64,000 nucleotides of DNA from JANWXD01 sp035575135 (lineage in GTDB: Bacteria; Acidobacteriota; Terriglobia; Bryobacterales; Bryobacteraceae): NCBI GenBank assembly GCA_035575135.1, contig DATLYE010000043.1:1-64000 (forward strand), written 5' to 3'. The position numbers and the translations under genes were made by a program. Below, in pieces: positions 13,993-21,251 of this stretch; position 1 is the stretch's first letter; each line of letters begins with the position of its first letter. The notes under the pieces were generated by a model that saw only the letters and a list, made by a program, of their open reading frames with translations, did no database searches and was not told the DNA's origin.

Positions 13993-14535
13993 ATGCATAT
14001 GTTCGATCATCTTGTTTCGGAGTGGAGTTTGCAGTCAGCAGTTGCCGGGATTCCGCCGTTGCTGGTGGTCGGATTGATCGGATGGTTTCGCCGGCGGCCG
14101 CCCGCACCCGCCGCGCCGGCGGCGCCGCCGGATCCCGCCGAGGAGGCGCGCGCCCGGTTGCGGGAAACCCACGGGGTGGAGCTCATTTCCGTCGCCGACG
14201 AAGGTACCGGGCTCGACCGGGCGCCGTGCGGCGTCTACGGCTTTACGTATGCGCCCGGCCACGTCAACGCGCCGCTGTTTCGCAAACGGAGTTACCATAG
14301 CTACGAGATTCACAAGCTTGCGAACGGGGCGGCGCTGATCATCGGCTACGTACCGGAGGCTGTCGCTGCGGCGATCGGCGCCGGACGCGAGGGGTTGCAG
14401 TTTCGCCTCCGGCCGGAGCCGGAAGAAGACGCGCAAACCCTGATCGCGATTCCGGCGGACCGTGTCACGTGGTTCCGCGAGCACTCCATCCGTGAACCGG
14501 CGGGGTGGGAACTCCGCGTGGCGCCTCTGGAATGA
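13993..14535 (+). CDS. Membrane-anchored protein of unknown function
   Basis: 180 residues from ATG 13993 (a second ATG is at 13999). Residues 13-33 form one hydrophobic segment (QSAVAGIPPLLVVGLIGWF) followed by RRR, a proline/alanine linker, and a soluble domain of about 130 residues containing TGLDRAPCGVYGFTYAPGHV, HSYEIHKLANGAALIIGYV and an acidic C-terminal part. No family is recognised. The in-frame ATG at 13897 sits 5 nt after a TATAAT and could be a leaderless start, but the added stretch has less GC-rich third codon positions than its neighbours. It ends 22 nt before the first glycosyltransferase and may belong to that operon. Confidence 0.65.
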   Translation: MHMFDHLVSEWSLQSAVAGIPPLLVVGLIGWFRRRPPAPAAPAAPPDPAEEARARLRETHGVELISVADEGTGLDRAPCGVYGFTYAPGHVNAPLFRKRSYHSYEIHKLANGAALIIGYVPEAVAAAIGAGREGLQFRLRPEPEEDAQTLIAIPADRVTWFREHSIREPAGWELRVAPLE

Positions 14536-14557
14536 GGCCTGCCAGAAAGGACCCGTC

Positions 14558-16840
14558 ATGAATACGTTCGGCTCGTCGTTGAGTCGTGTGGCGGTGATTG
14601 GCAACTACTTGCCTCGCCAGTGCGGCATCGCCACCTTTACCACGGATCTGTGCGAATCCATCGCGGCACAGTATCCGGATCTGACTTGTCTGGCGCTGCC
14701 GGTCAACGACCGGCCGGACGGTTATGCCTACCCGGAGCGCGTGCGCTTCGAACTGGCCCAGAACGATATCACCAGTTACCAGCGGGCGGCCGACTTCCTC
14801 AACATGAACAATATCGAGGTCGTCTGCCTCCAGCATGAGTATGGCATCTTCGGCGGCCCGGCCGGCAGCCATATCCTGGCCCTGCTGCGCGAGCTCCGCA
14901 TGCCGGTGGTGACCACGCTGCACACGATCCTCAAGGAGCCGGACCCGCACCAGCGCAGGGTGATGCTGGAGCTGATCCAGCTTTCCGACTTGCTGGTGGT
15001 CATGAGCCGGCGGGCAGCGCAGTTTCTCCGGGAGATTTACGGCGCGCCCGCCGAGAAGATCGTCTTCATCCATCACGGGATCCCGGAAGTTCCCTTCGTG
15101 GATCCCAACTTTTACAAAGACCAGTTCGGCGTCCAGGGCAAGATCGTCCTGCTCACGTTCGGGCTGCTGTCGCCCAACAAGGGCATCGAGTATGTCATCG
15201 AGGCATTGCCCGCCATCCTGGAGAAGTTCCCGAACGTGGTCTACGTCGTGCTCGGGGCGACCCATCCGCACGTGGCCCTGCGCGAAGGCGAGTCCTACCG
15301 GTTGATGTTGGAACGGCTGGCCCGGTCGCGCAAGGTGGATGAGCACGTGATTTTTCACAACCGCTTCGTCAGCCTGGAGGAGTTGACCGAGTTCATCGGA
15401 GCAGCCGACATCTACATCACGCCGTACCTGAACCCGGCGCAGATCGTCTCCGGCACCCTGGCCTACACCGTAGGCATGGGCAAGGCCGTCGTCTCGACCC
15501 CTTACTGGTACGCCGAGGAGCTCCTGGAGGACGGCCGCGGCGTGCTGGTGCCGTTCCGCGACCCGGAGGCGATCGCCCGCCGCGTCGTCGAGCTGCTGGA
15601 ATGCGACGGCGAGCGCCACGCCATGCGCAAGCGCGCCTGGCTTCTCGGAAGGGAGATGATCTGGCCCCGTGTGGCCCGCCAGTACGTCGAGGCCTTCGAA
15701 CGGGCTCGGGAACTGCGCGCCACGCACCCCCGGCCCGCATTTGCGGCGGTGACTCTGCAACAGCGTCCTTTGGATCTGCCGCCGCTGAAGCTGGATCACC
15801 TGCGGACCCTGACCGACGATACCGGGGTGCTGCAACACGCCATCTTCACGGTGCCGAACTACAACGAGGGCTACACCACCGACGACAACGCGCGGGCGCT
15901 GGTTCTTTCGGTATTGCTCGAACAAGTGGGCGAGCGGTTCGACCTGGCGTCCCGGTATCTCGGGTTCCTCTGGCACGCCTTCAACCCTGCGGCGGGCCGC
16001 TTCCGGAACTTCTTTGCCTACAACCGCCAGTGGCTCGAGGAAGTGGGCTCGGAGGATTCGCACGGCCGCGCGCTGTGGGCGCTCGGGACGGTTCTGGGGC
16101 GATCCCGCCACGCCGGCCTGCGCGGTTTGGCCGCCCGGTTATTTGACCAGGCGCTTCCCGCCACGCTGGAATTCACGAGCCCGCGGGCCTGGGCGTTTAC
16201 CTTGATCGGCATTGATGAATATCTGCGGCTGTTTTCCGGAGACCGGGCCGCACAGAACGCTCGCGAGGTCCTGGCGGAGCGCCTCATGGATCTCTACCGG
16301 CGCACCCGGGCCCCGGACTGGCGGTGGTTCGAAGATATCGTCGCCTACGACAACGCCACCCTGCCCCACGCCCTGATGCTGGCGGGCCGGGGCATGGGGC
16401 GCGCCGAAATGGAAGAGGCGGCGCTGGAGGCGCTGGCCTGGCTGGCGGAAGTGCAGCGGGCCGGCGGAGATCACTTCGTTCCCATCGGCTCCAACGGCTT
16501 TTACCGCCGCAACGGAGAACGCGCGCGGTTCGACCAGCAGCCGGTGGACGCGCATGCGATGGTCTCTGCCTGCCTGGAGGCGTGGCGCCTGACGGGCGAT
16601 ACTTGCTGGCAGAAGGAGGCGCAGCGAGCCTTCGAGTGGTTCCTCGGTCGCAATGACCTCGGGCTGCCGCTTTATGATGCCGCCACAGGGGGCTGCCGGG
16701 ACGGCCTCCATCCGGACCGCGTCAACCAGAATGAGGGCGCCGAATCCACGCTGTCCTTCCTGCTGGCGCTGCTGGAGATGACCATGGCCGCCGGCGTCAT
16801 TGACGCCGCCAAGCCTCCGGTGGCGGCCGCGGCGGCCTGA
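14558..16840 (+). CDS. GT4 glycosyltransferase fused to an alpha/alpha-toroid-like domain
   Basis: 760 residues. Residues 1-400 are a GT-B glycosyltransferase (family 4 type): VAVIGNYLPRQCGIATFTTD, VVTTLHTILKEPDP, VFIHHGIPEVPF, LLTFGLLSPNKGIEYVIEAL. The usual E-x7-E pair is altered; the equivalent stretch is NPAQIVSGTLAYTVGMGKAV. Residues about 410-755 are a separate helical domain (GVLQHAIFTVPNYNEGYTTD, SEDSHGRALWALGTVLG, NQNEGAESTLSFLLALLEM) that resembles an (alpha/alpha)6 glycosidase or epimerase toroid; this is inferred from pattern. AAAGG 7 nt upstream supports ATG 14558. It is followed after 2 nt by another GT4 and then a GH130 gene, so it belongs to one glycan operon. Confidence 0.85.
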   Translation: MNTFGSSLSRVAVIGNYLPRQCGIATFTTDLCESIAAQYPDLTCLALPVNDRPDGYAYPERVRFELAQNDITSYQRAADFLNMNNIEVVCLQHEYGIFGGPAGSHILALLRELRMPVVTTLHTILKEPDPHQRRVMLELIQLSDLLVVMSRRAAQFLREIYGAPAEKIVFIHHGIPEVPFVDPNFYKDQFGVQGKIVLLTFGLLSPNKGIEYVIEALPAILEKFPNVVYVVLGATHPHVALREGESYRLMLERLARSRKVDEHVIFHNRFVSLEELTEFIGAADIYITPYLNPAQIVSGTLAYTVGMGKAVVSTPYWYAEELLEDGRGVLVPFRDPEAIARRVVELLECDGERHAMRKRAWLLGREMIWPRVARQYVEAFERARELRATHPRPAFAAVTLQQRPLDLPPLKLDHLRTLTDDTGVLQHAIFTVPNYNEGYTTDDNARALVLSVLLEQVGERFDLASRYLGFLWHAFNPAAGRFRNFFAYNRQWLEEVGSEDSHGRALWALGTVLGRSRHAGLRGLAARLFDQALPATLEFTSPRAWAFTLIGIDEYLRLFSGDRAAQNAREVLAERLMDLYRRTRAPDWRWFEDIVAYDNATLPHALMLAGRGMGRAEMEEAALEALAWLAEVQRAGGDHFVPIGSNGFYRRNGERARFDQQPVDAHAMVSACLEAWRLTGDTCWQKEAQRAFEWFLGRNDLGLPLYDAATGGCRDGLHPDRVNQNEGAESTLSFLLALLEMTMAAGVIDAAKPPVAAAAA

Positions 16841-16842
16841 CT

Positions 16843-18069
16843 ATGGCGGCGCCCATCGTGATGATCTCCAGCTACCCGCCGCGGTTGTGCGGGATCGGCA
16901 CTTTCTGCGAGGAGGCTCGCGAGTTCATCCAGCGGGCCAACCCCGGACGGGAAGTCCTCGTCATCAGCCATACCGACGGCGCCGGCGACGGCGTATTTCC
17001 CCTCATGGACCTTTCGCGCCGTGACTGGTGGAAGCCCGTCGCCGACAAGGTCAGGCGCCTGGAGCCTTATGCCGTCCACGTCGAGCACGAGTACGGGCTT
17101 TACGAGTACGTGGATGAGCGAGGCGTGGGAGACGGCAATCTCGGCTTTCTCGAACTTCTCGATGCCTTGAGCGACTATCCGCTCGTGGTGGAACCGCACA
17201 CGGTGCACGGCCGTCTTACCGATTTCGAGGCCAACTTCATCCACCAGTTGTGCGCGCGCGCCGATGTGGTGCTCTTCAAGTGCCACTACCAGAGATGGCG
17301 GCTGGACTGGACCTTTTCGACGCGCGGGTGGCCCACGCCGCGCAACATCATGGTGGTCCCCCACGGCGCCCGGCCCGACCGCCGCTGGGGCATCGAGGAA
17401 GTCCCCCGCCTGCGGGAGGAGATCGGACTCAACCGGCTGCCGTACATCGGCCCGCACCTGGTCGGGCTGGTGGGCTGGATTCAGGCCAACAAACGGTGGG
17501 ACATTCTGACTTCGATGTGGGAGGAGATCGCGGCGGAAATCAAAGCTCGAACGGGACAGGACTGGGACCTGCTGGCCGCCGGAGCGCCCCGCGATCCCAA
17601 CCACCTGCGCGATTACCGCAAGTACAAAGAGGAGTTGCAACTTCTGGAGGTCAAGGGGCTGGCCCACTATTACGAGTTCATCCCGCGCGGCGAGATGTAT
17701 TACAAAGTGATGGCGGTCTGCGATTTCATCGTCCTGCCCACGGTGGACGAGACCCAGTCCGGAACCCTCGCCCGCATTATCGCCCTGAACAAACCGTTTA
17801 TCACCACTGCGCCCATGGAAGGGCTGACGGCGCAGGCCCTGGAAAGCCGGGGAGGGTTGTTGTTCACCACTAAAGCGATGCTCCGGGAAAAGGTCATCCG
17901 CCTGGCGTGCGATGAACGGCTGCGCCTCAGACTGGGCGAGAACCTGCGCCAGTACCTGGATGAGGTGGTTTCCTGGGAGGTTGTCGCCCGCCAGTACAAC
18001 CAGGCCTACGAGGAAGCCCGGTGCGCCAAGGCGACCGGCAGGAAACCTGAGTTTGCTCCAGAGTTCTGA
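16843..18069 (+). CDS. Glycosyltransferase (GT4-like)
   Basis: 408 residues, GT-B fold. The N-terminus (IVMISSYPPRLCGIGTFCEE) parallels the preceding protein, and so does the donor-site region DETQSGTLARIIALNKPFIT; both share QxSGTLA, so the two enzymes form one subfamily and may be paralogues with different acceptors. Other marks are VVPHGARPDRRWG and LVGLVGWIQANKRWDILTSM. Nucleotide-sugar donor and acceptor are unknown. Only 2 nt separate it from the fused GT, and its stop shares one base with the GH130 start (TGATG), indicating translational coupling. Probably cytoplasmic, since no signal peptide or membrane segment is seen. Confidence 0.85.
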   Translation: MAAPIVMISSYPPRLCGIGTFCEEAREFIQRANPGREVLVISHTDGAGDGVFPLMDLSRRDWWKPVADKVRRLEPYAVHVEHEYGLYEYVDERGVGDGNLGFLELLDALSDYPLVVEPHTVHGRLTDFEANFIHQLCARADVVLFKCHYQRWRLDWTFSTRGWPTPRNIMVVPHGARPDRRWGIEEVPRLREEIGLNRLPYIGPHLVGLVGWIQANKRWDILTSMWEEIAAEIKARTGQDWDLLAAGAPRDPNHLRDYRKYKEELQLLEVKGLAHYYEFIPRGEMYYKVMAVCDFIVLPTVDETQSGTLARIIALNKPFITTAPMEGLTAQALESRGGLLFTTKAMLREKVIRLACDERLRLRLGENLRQYLDEVVSWEVVARQYNQAYEEARCAKATGRKPEFAPEF

Positions 18070-19031
18070 TGGCCGACTACAAATTCAGCGAATTGTTTCA
18101 ACGTTACGACCGGAATCCCATCCTGACGGCCAACCAGTGGCCGTACCCGGTGAACTCGGTCTTCAATGCCGGCGCGGCCAAGGTTGATGGAGAAACCTTG
18201 CTGCTGGTCCGGGCCGAAGACCGCAAGGGTTTCTCGCACCTGACGGTGGCGCGTAGCCGGGACGGCTTCGGCGGCTGGGTGATTGATCGCGAGCCGACCT
18301 TTCCGGCCTCCCCGGAAACCCACCCGGAGGAGATGTACGGCATCGAGGATCCGCGCCTGACCTGGCTGGAGGAGCGCAAGTGCTGGGCCATTACGTACAC
18401 GGCCTTCTCCGATGCCGGTCCGCTGGTATCGCTGGCCTACACGGAGGACTTCAAGACGTTCCACCGGCTCGGGCCGGTGATGCCGCCCGAGGACAAGGAC
18501 GCGGCCCTGTTTCCGGTCCGCTTCAACGACCGCTGGGCCATGCTGCACCGGCCCGTGGCGACCCTGGCCACGACCGGCGCGCACATTTGGATCTCCTTCT
18601 CGCCTGATCTGAAGCACTGGGGCGACCACCGGGTGCTGCTGCCGGCTCGCCGGGGCGGCTGGTGGGACGCTCGCAAAATCGGGCTCTCGCCGCCGCCGCT
18701 GGAGACGCCCGAGGGATGGCTGATCCTCTACCACGGCGTGCGGACCACCGCCGCAGGCTGCCTGTACCGTCTCGGCCTTGCCCTGCTGGACCGCAACGAT
18801 CCGACGCGCGTGCTGCGGCGCTCCAGCCAGTGGGTCTTCGGCCCGCGGGAAGTTTACGAACTCGAGGGCGACGTGCCCGGCGTGGTTTTCCCCTGCGGCT
18901 GGGTGGTCGAGGACGACGAGGTGCGACTTTACTACGGCGCCGCGGACTCCTCGATCGCTCTGGCCACGGCCAGCCTGAAGGACCTGCTCCGGTTCGTCCT
19001 GGAGTCCCCGGCGGGAGACGGCTCCGAGTGA
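18069..19031 (+). CDS. GH130 family glycoside phosphorylase/hydrolase (beta-mannoside type), copy 1
   Basis: 320 residues, five-bladed beta-propeller family GH130, whose known members phosphorolyse or hydrolyse beta-linked mannosides. The catalytic Asp is expected in GIEDPRL, here Asp94. Lys203 (DARKIG) and His222 (LYHG) sit where GH130 phosphorylases bind phosphate, which favours phosphorolysis over hydrolysis; that reading is inference. RYDRNPILT near the N-terminus is the usual family opening. Databases often mislabel this group 'pesticidal protein Cry7Aa' or 'PH1107-related glycosidase'. It starts inside the stop of the preceding GT and overlaps the next GT by 4 nt. No signal peptide, so the substrate is intracellular. 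Confidence 0.88.
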   Translation: MADYKFSELFQRYDRNPILTANQWPYPVNSVFNAGAAKVDGETLLLVRAEDRKGFSHLTVARSRDGFGGWVIDREPTFPASPETHPEEMYGIEDPRLTWLEERKCWAITYTAFSDAGPLVSLAYTEDFKTFHRLGPVMPPEDKDAALFPVRFNDRWAMLHRPVATLATTGAHIWISFSPDLKHWGDHRVLLPARRGGWWDARKIGLSPPPLETPEGWLILYHGVRTTAAGCLYRLGLALLDRNDPTRVLRRSSQWVFGPREVYELEGDVPGVVFPCGWVVEDDEVRLYYGAADSSIALATASLKDLLRFVLESPAGDGSE

Positions 19032-20041
19032 AGCTGGCCATGCTGGCGCCCATCGCGTGGCGCACTCCCCCGAGGCATTACGGTCCCTGGGAGCAGGTGG
19101 TTTCGCTGCTGACCGAAGGCCTGGTTCGCCGCGGCGTGGACGTCACCCTGTTCGCCACGGCGGACTCGGTCACTTCGGCCCGCCTGGTGGCCGTCTGCCC
19201 GCGGGGCTACGAGGAGGATCCGGAGCTGGATGCCAAGGTATGGGAATGCCTGCACATCTCCGAGGTCTTCGAACGGGCGCACGAGTTCGACCTCATCCAC
19301 AACCACTTTGATTTCCTGCCACTGACTTACTCCGCACTGGTTTCCACACCCGTGGTGACCACGATTCACGGTTTCTCCTCCCCCAAGATTCTTCCGGTTT
19401 ACCGGAAATATGATGGCCGCGTGTTCTATGTCTCCATCAGCGACGCCGACCGCGCTCCGGATCTCACATACATCGCCACCGTGTATCACGGGATTGATCT
19501 GAGCATGTTCACCTTCCGCGAGCAGCCGGAAGATTATCTGCTCTTTTTCGGGCGCATCCACCCGGACAAGGGCACTGCGGAAGCCATCGAGATTGCGCGG
19601 CGCGCCGGCAAGCGCCTGCTGATGGCGGGCATCATTCAGGATCGCGGGTACTGGGAGCGGGAGGTGGCGCCACACGTGGATGGCGACCGTGTCCAGTACC
19701 TGGGGAGCGCCGGCCCGCAACTGCGGGACCGGCTGCTCGGAGGCGCTCTGGCGCTTCTCCATCCCATACGGTTCGCGGAACCCTTCGGCCTGTCGGTGGT
19801 GGAGGCCATGGCGTGCGGCACGCCGGTGATCGCCTTCCGGCGCGGGTCCATGCCGGAGCTCCTGCGGGACGGAGAGACGGGTTTCCTCGTTTCCGGAGTG
19901 GAGGAGGCCGCGGAGGCCGTCAAGCGGATTCCTTCCCTCGACCGCAGGCGCTGCCGCCGGGAGGCCGAGGGGCGTTTTTCGAGCGAGCGCATGGTGGAGG
20001 ACTACCTGCGCGTATACCGAAAAATTCTCGGGCAGCCATGA
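19028..20041 (+). CDS. Glycosyltransferase family 4 protein
   Basis: 337 residues from the GTG at 19028, which overlaps the GH130 stop (GTGA). A canonical retaining GT4: KLAMLAPIAWRTPPRHYGPW at the start, DLIHNHFDFLPLTYSALVST, TVYHGIDLSMF, LLFFGRIHPDKGTAEAIEIA, and an intact E-x7-E motif in FAEPFGLSVVEAMACGTPVI. It differs from the two upstream GTs, which lack this motif. The frame is open further upstream to 18662, but that part lies inside GH130 in another frame and the family start is the GTG. The donor is unknown; a mannose or glucose nucleotide is a guess based on the neighbouring GH130 genes. Confidence 0.88.
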   Translation: MKLAMLAPIAWRTPPRHYGPWEQVVSLLTEGLVRRGVDVTLFATADSVTSARLVAVCPRGYEEDPELDAKVWECLHISEVFERAHEFDLIHNHFDFLPLTYSALVSTPVVTTIHGFSSPKILPVYRKYDGRVFYVSISDADRAPDLTYIATVYHGIDLSMFTFREQPEDYLLFFGRIHPDKGTAEAIEIARRAGKRLLMAGIIQDRGYWEREVAPHVDGDRVQYLGSAGPQLRDRLLGGALALLHPIRFAEPFGLSVVEAMACGTPVIAFRRGSMPELLRDGETGFLVSGVEEAAEAVKRIPSLDRRRCRREAEGRFSSERMVEDYLRVYRKILGQP

Positions 20042-20120
20042 AATCGCAGCCTGCGGATCGCCGCAGCGTTGTTGGGATGCCCATCGGAAAACATGCCTGC
20101 GACGAGATCCTCGAGCCACG

Positions 20121-21056
20121 ATGAAAGATAGTCCCATCGTTCGCTACCCCGGCAATCCCATCCTGACGCCCGAGGCGGTTCCTTACCCGGTGAGCACGGT
20201 TCACAACGCGGCCGTCGTGCGGGCCTCCGGCCGCTACGTGATGCTCTTCCGCTCCCACTTGCGCAACGGCCGTTCGATTCTCGGGCTGGCGGAAAGCGAC
20301 GATGGCTTCCGCTTTCAGGTGCGGCGCGAACCTTTCCTCACGCCCGCAGAAGCGCCTCCGTTTCGCGACTACGAAGAGTACGGGGTCGAAGATCCCCGCA
20401 TTACGCGCATCGGCGAGACGTACTACATCACCTACAGCGCCTATTCCCGCTATGGTGTGCGCATCGGTCTCGCGGCCACGGAGGACTTTCGTTCGGTGCG
20501 CCGTCTTGCGCTAATCACCCAGGCCGACTGCCGCAACGTCGTGTTGTTTCCGGAGACTTTCGGCGGCCGCTACGCGCGGCTGGACCGGCCCCACAGCGGC
20601 ATCCTGCCGTGGTCCATCTGGATCTCTTACTCCCGCGACCTGATTTACTGGGGTGATTCCAGAGTCCTCATCCGCCCGGCGCCTTACCACTGGGACGAGA
20701 TGAAAGTCGGTCCGGGAGCGCCACCTTTTCTCACCGATCAGGGCTGGCTGCACATTTATCATGGGGTGTTTCAGACCATGGCCGGGGCGGTGTATCGCCT
20801 TGGCGTGGCGCTCCATGCGCGCGAGGACCCCTCGCGGGTTCTTGGGGTGGCTGACGAGTGGATCCTCGAGCCGGAGGATCCCTGGGAACGCACCGGCTAC
20901 GTCCCCAACGTGGTCTTCAGTTGCGGCGCGGTACCAGAACCGGACGGCACCGTGAAGATTTACTGGGGCGGCGCCGACACCGTCATGTGCGCGGGCACGG
21001 CTCGCATTGCCGACCTCGTGCGGCTTTGCTTGGAAAAGCCGCGCCCCGCGTTGTAA
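20121..21056 (+). CDS. GH130 family glycoside phosphorylase/hydrolase, copy 2
   Basis: 311 residues, paralogue of the protein at 18069. The catalytic Asp is Asp91 in GVEDPRIT; Lys195 (DEMKVG) and His214 (IYHG) correspond to the phosphate ligands of GH130 phosphorylases. Shared framework: RYPGNPILTPEAVPYPVSTV, GRYARLDRPHS, WISYSRDLIYWGD, KIYWGGADT. Sequence between motifs has diverged from copy 1, so a different linkage or chain length is likely. It lies 79 nt after the GT4 gene; no terminator is evident in that gap, so it probably belongs to the same operon. The next gene starts 195 nt downstream. Confidence 0.88.
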   Translation: MKDSPIVRYPGNPILTPEAVPYPVSTVHNAAVVRASGRYVMLFRSHLRNGRSILGLAESDDGFRFQVRREPFLTPAEAPPFRDYEEYGVEDPRITRIGETYYITYSAYSRYGVRIGLAATEDFRSVRRLALITQADCRNVVLFPETFGGRYARLDRPHSGILPWSIWISYSRDLIYWGDSRVLIRPAPYHWDEMKVGPGAPPFLTDQGWLHIYHGVFQTMAGAVYRLGVALHAREDPSRVLGVADEWILEPEDPWERTGYVPNVVFSCGAVPEPDGTVKIYWGGADTVMCAGTARIADLVRLCLEKPRPAL

Positions 21057-21251
21057 TGTCCTCGGCGAAACCGTAGCCCTCCGCGCAAGTTGCCCCACGG
21101 CCGCGCGCTGCGGCAGGCGTGTGGAAGGGTCATTTCGCGCACTCGTTCTGGATGGCGGAGGTTTCCACGAGGCTTCCGCGTGGCACGCAGCGTGCTAGCC
21201 TTCTGAGATACAGGGGAGAACAATCCGTATGGAGGCTGCCGGGGAGGAAAC

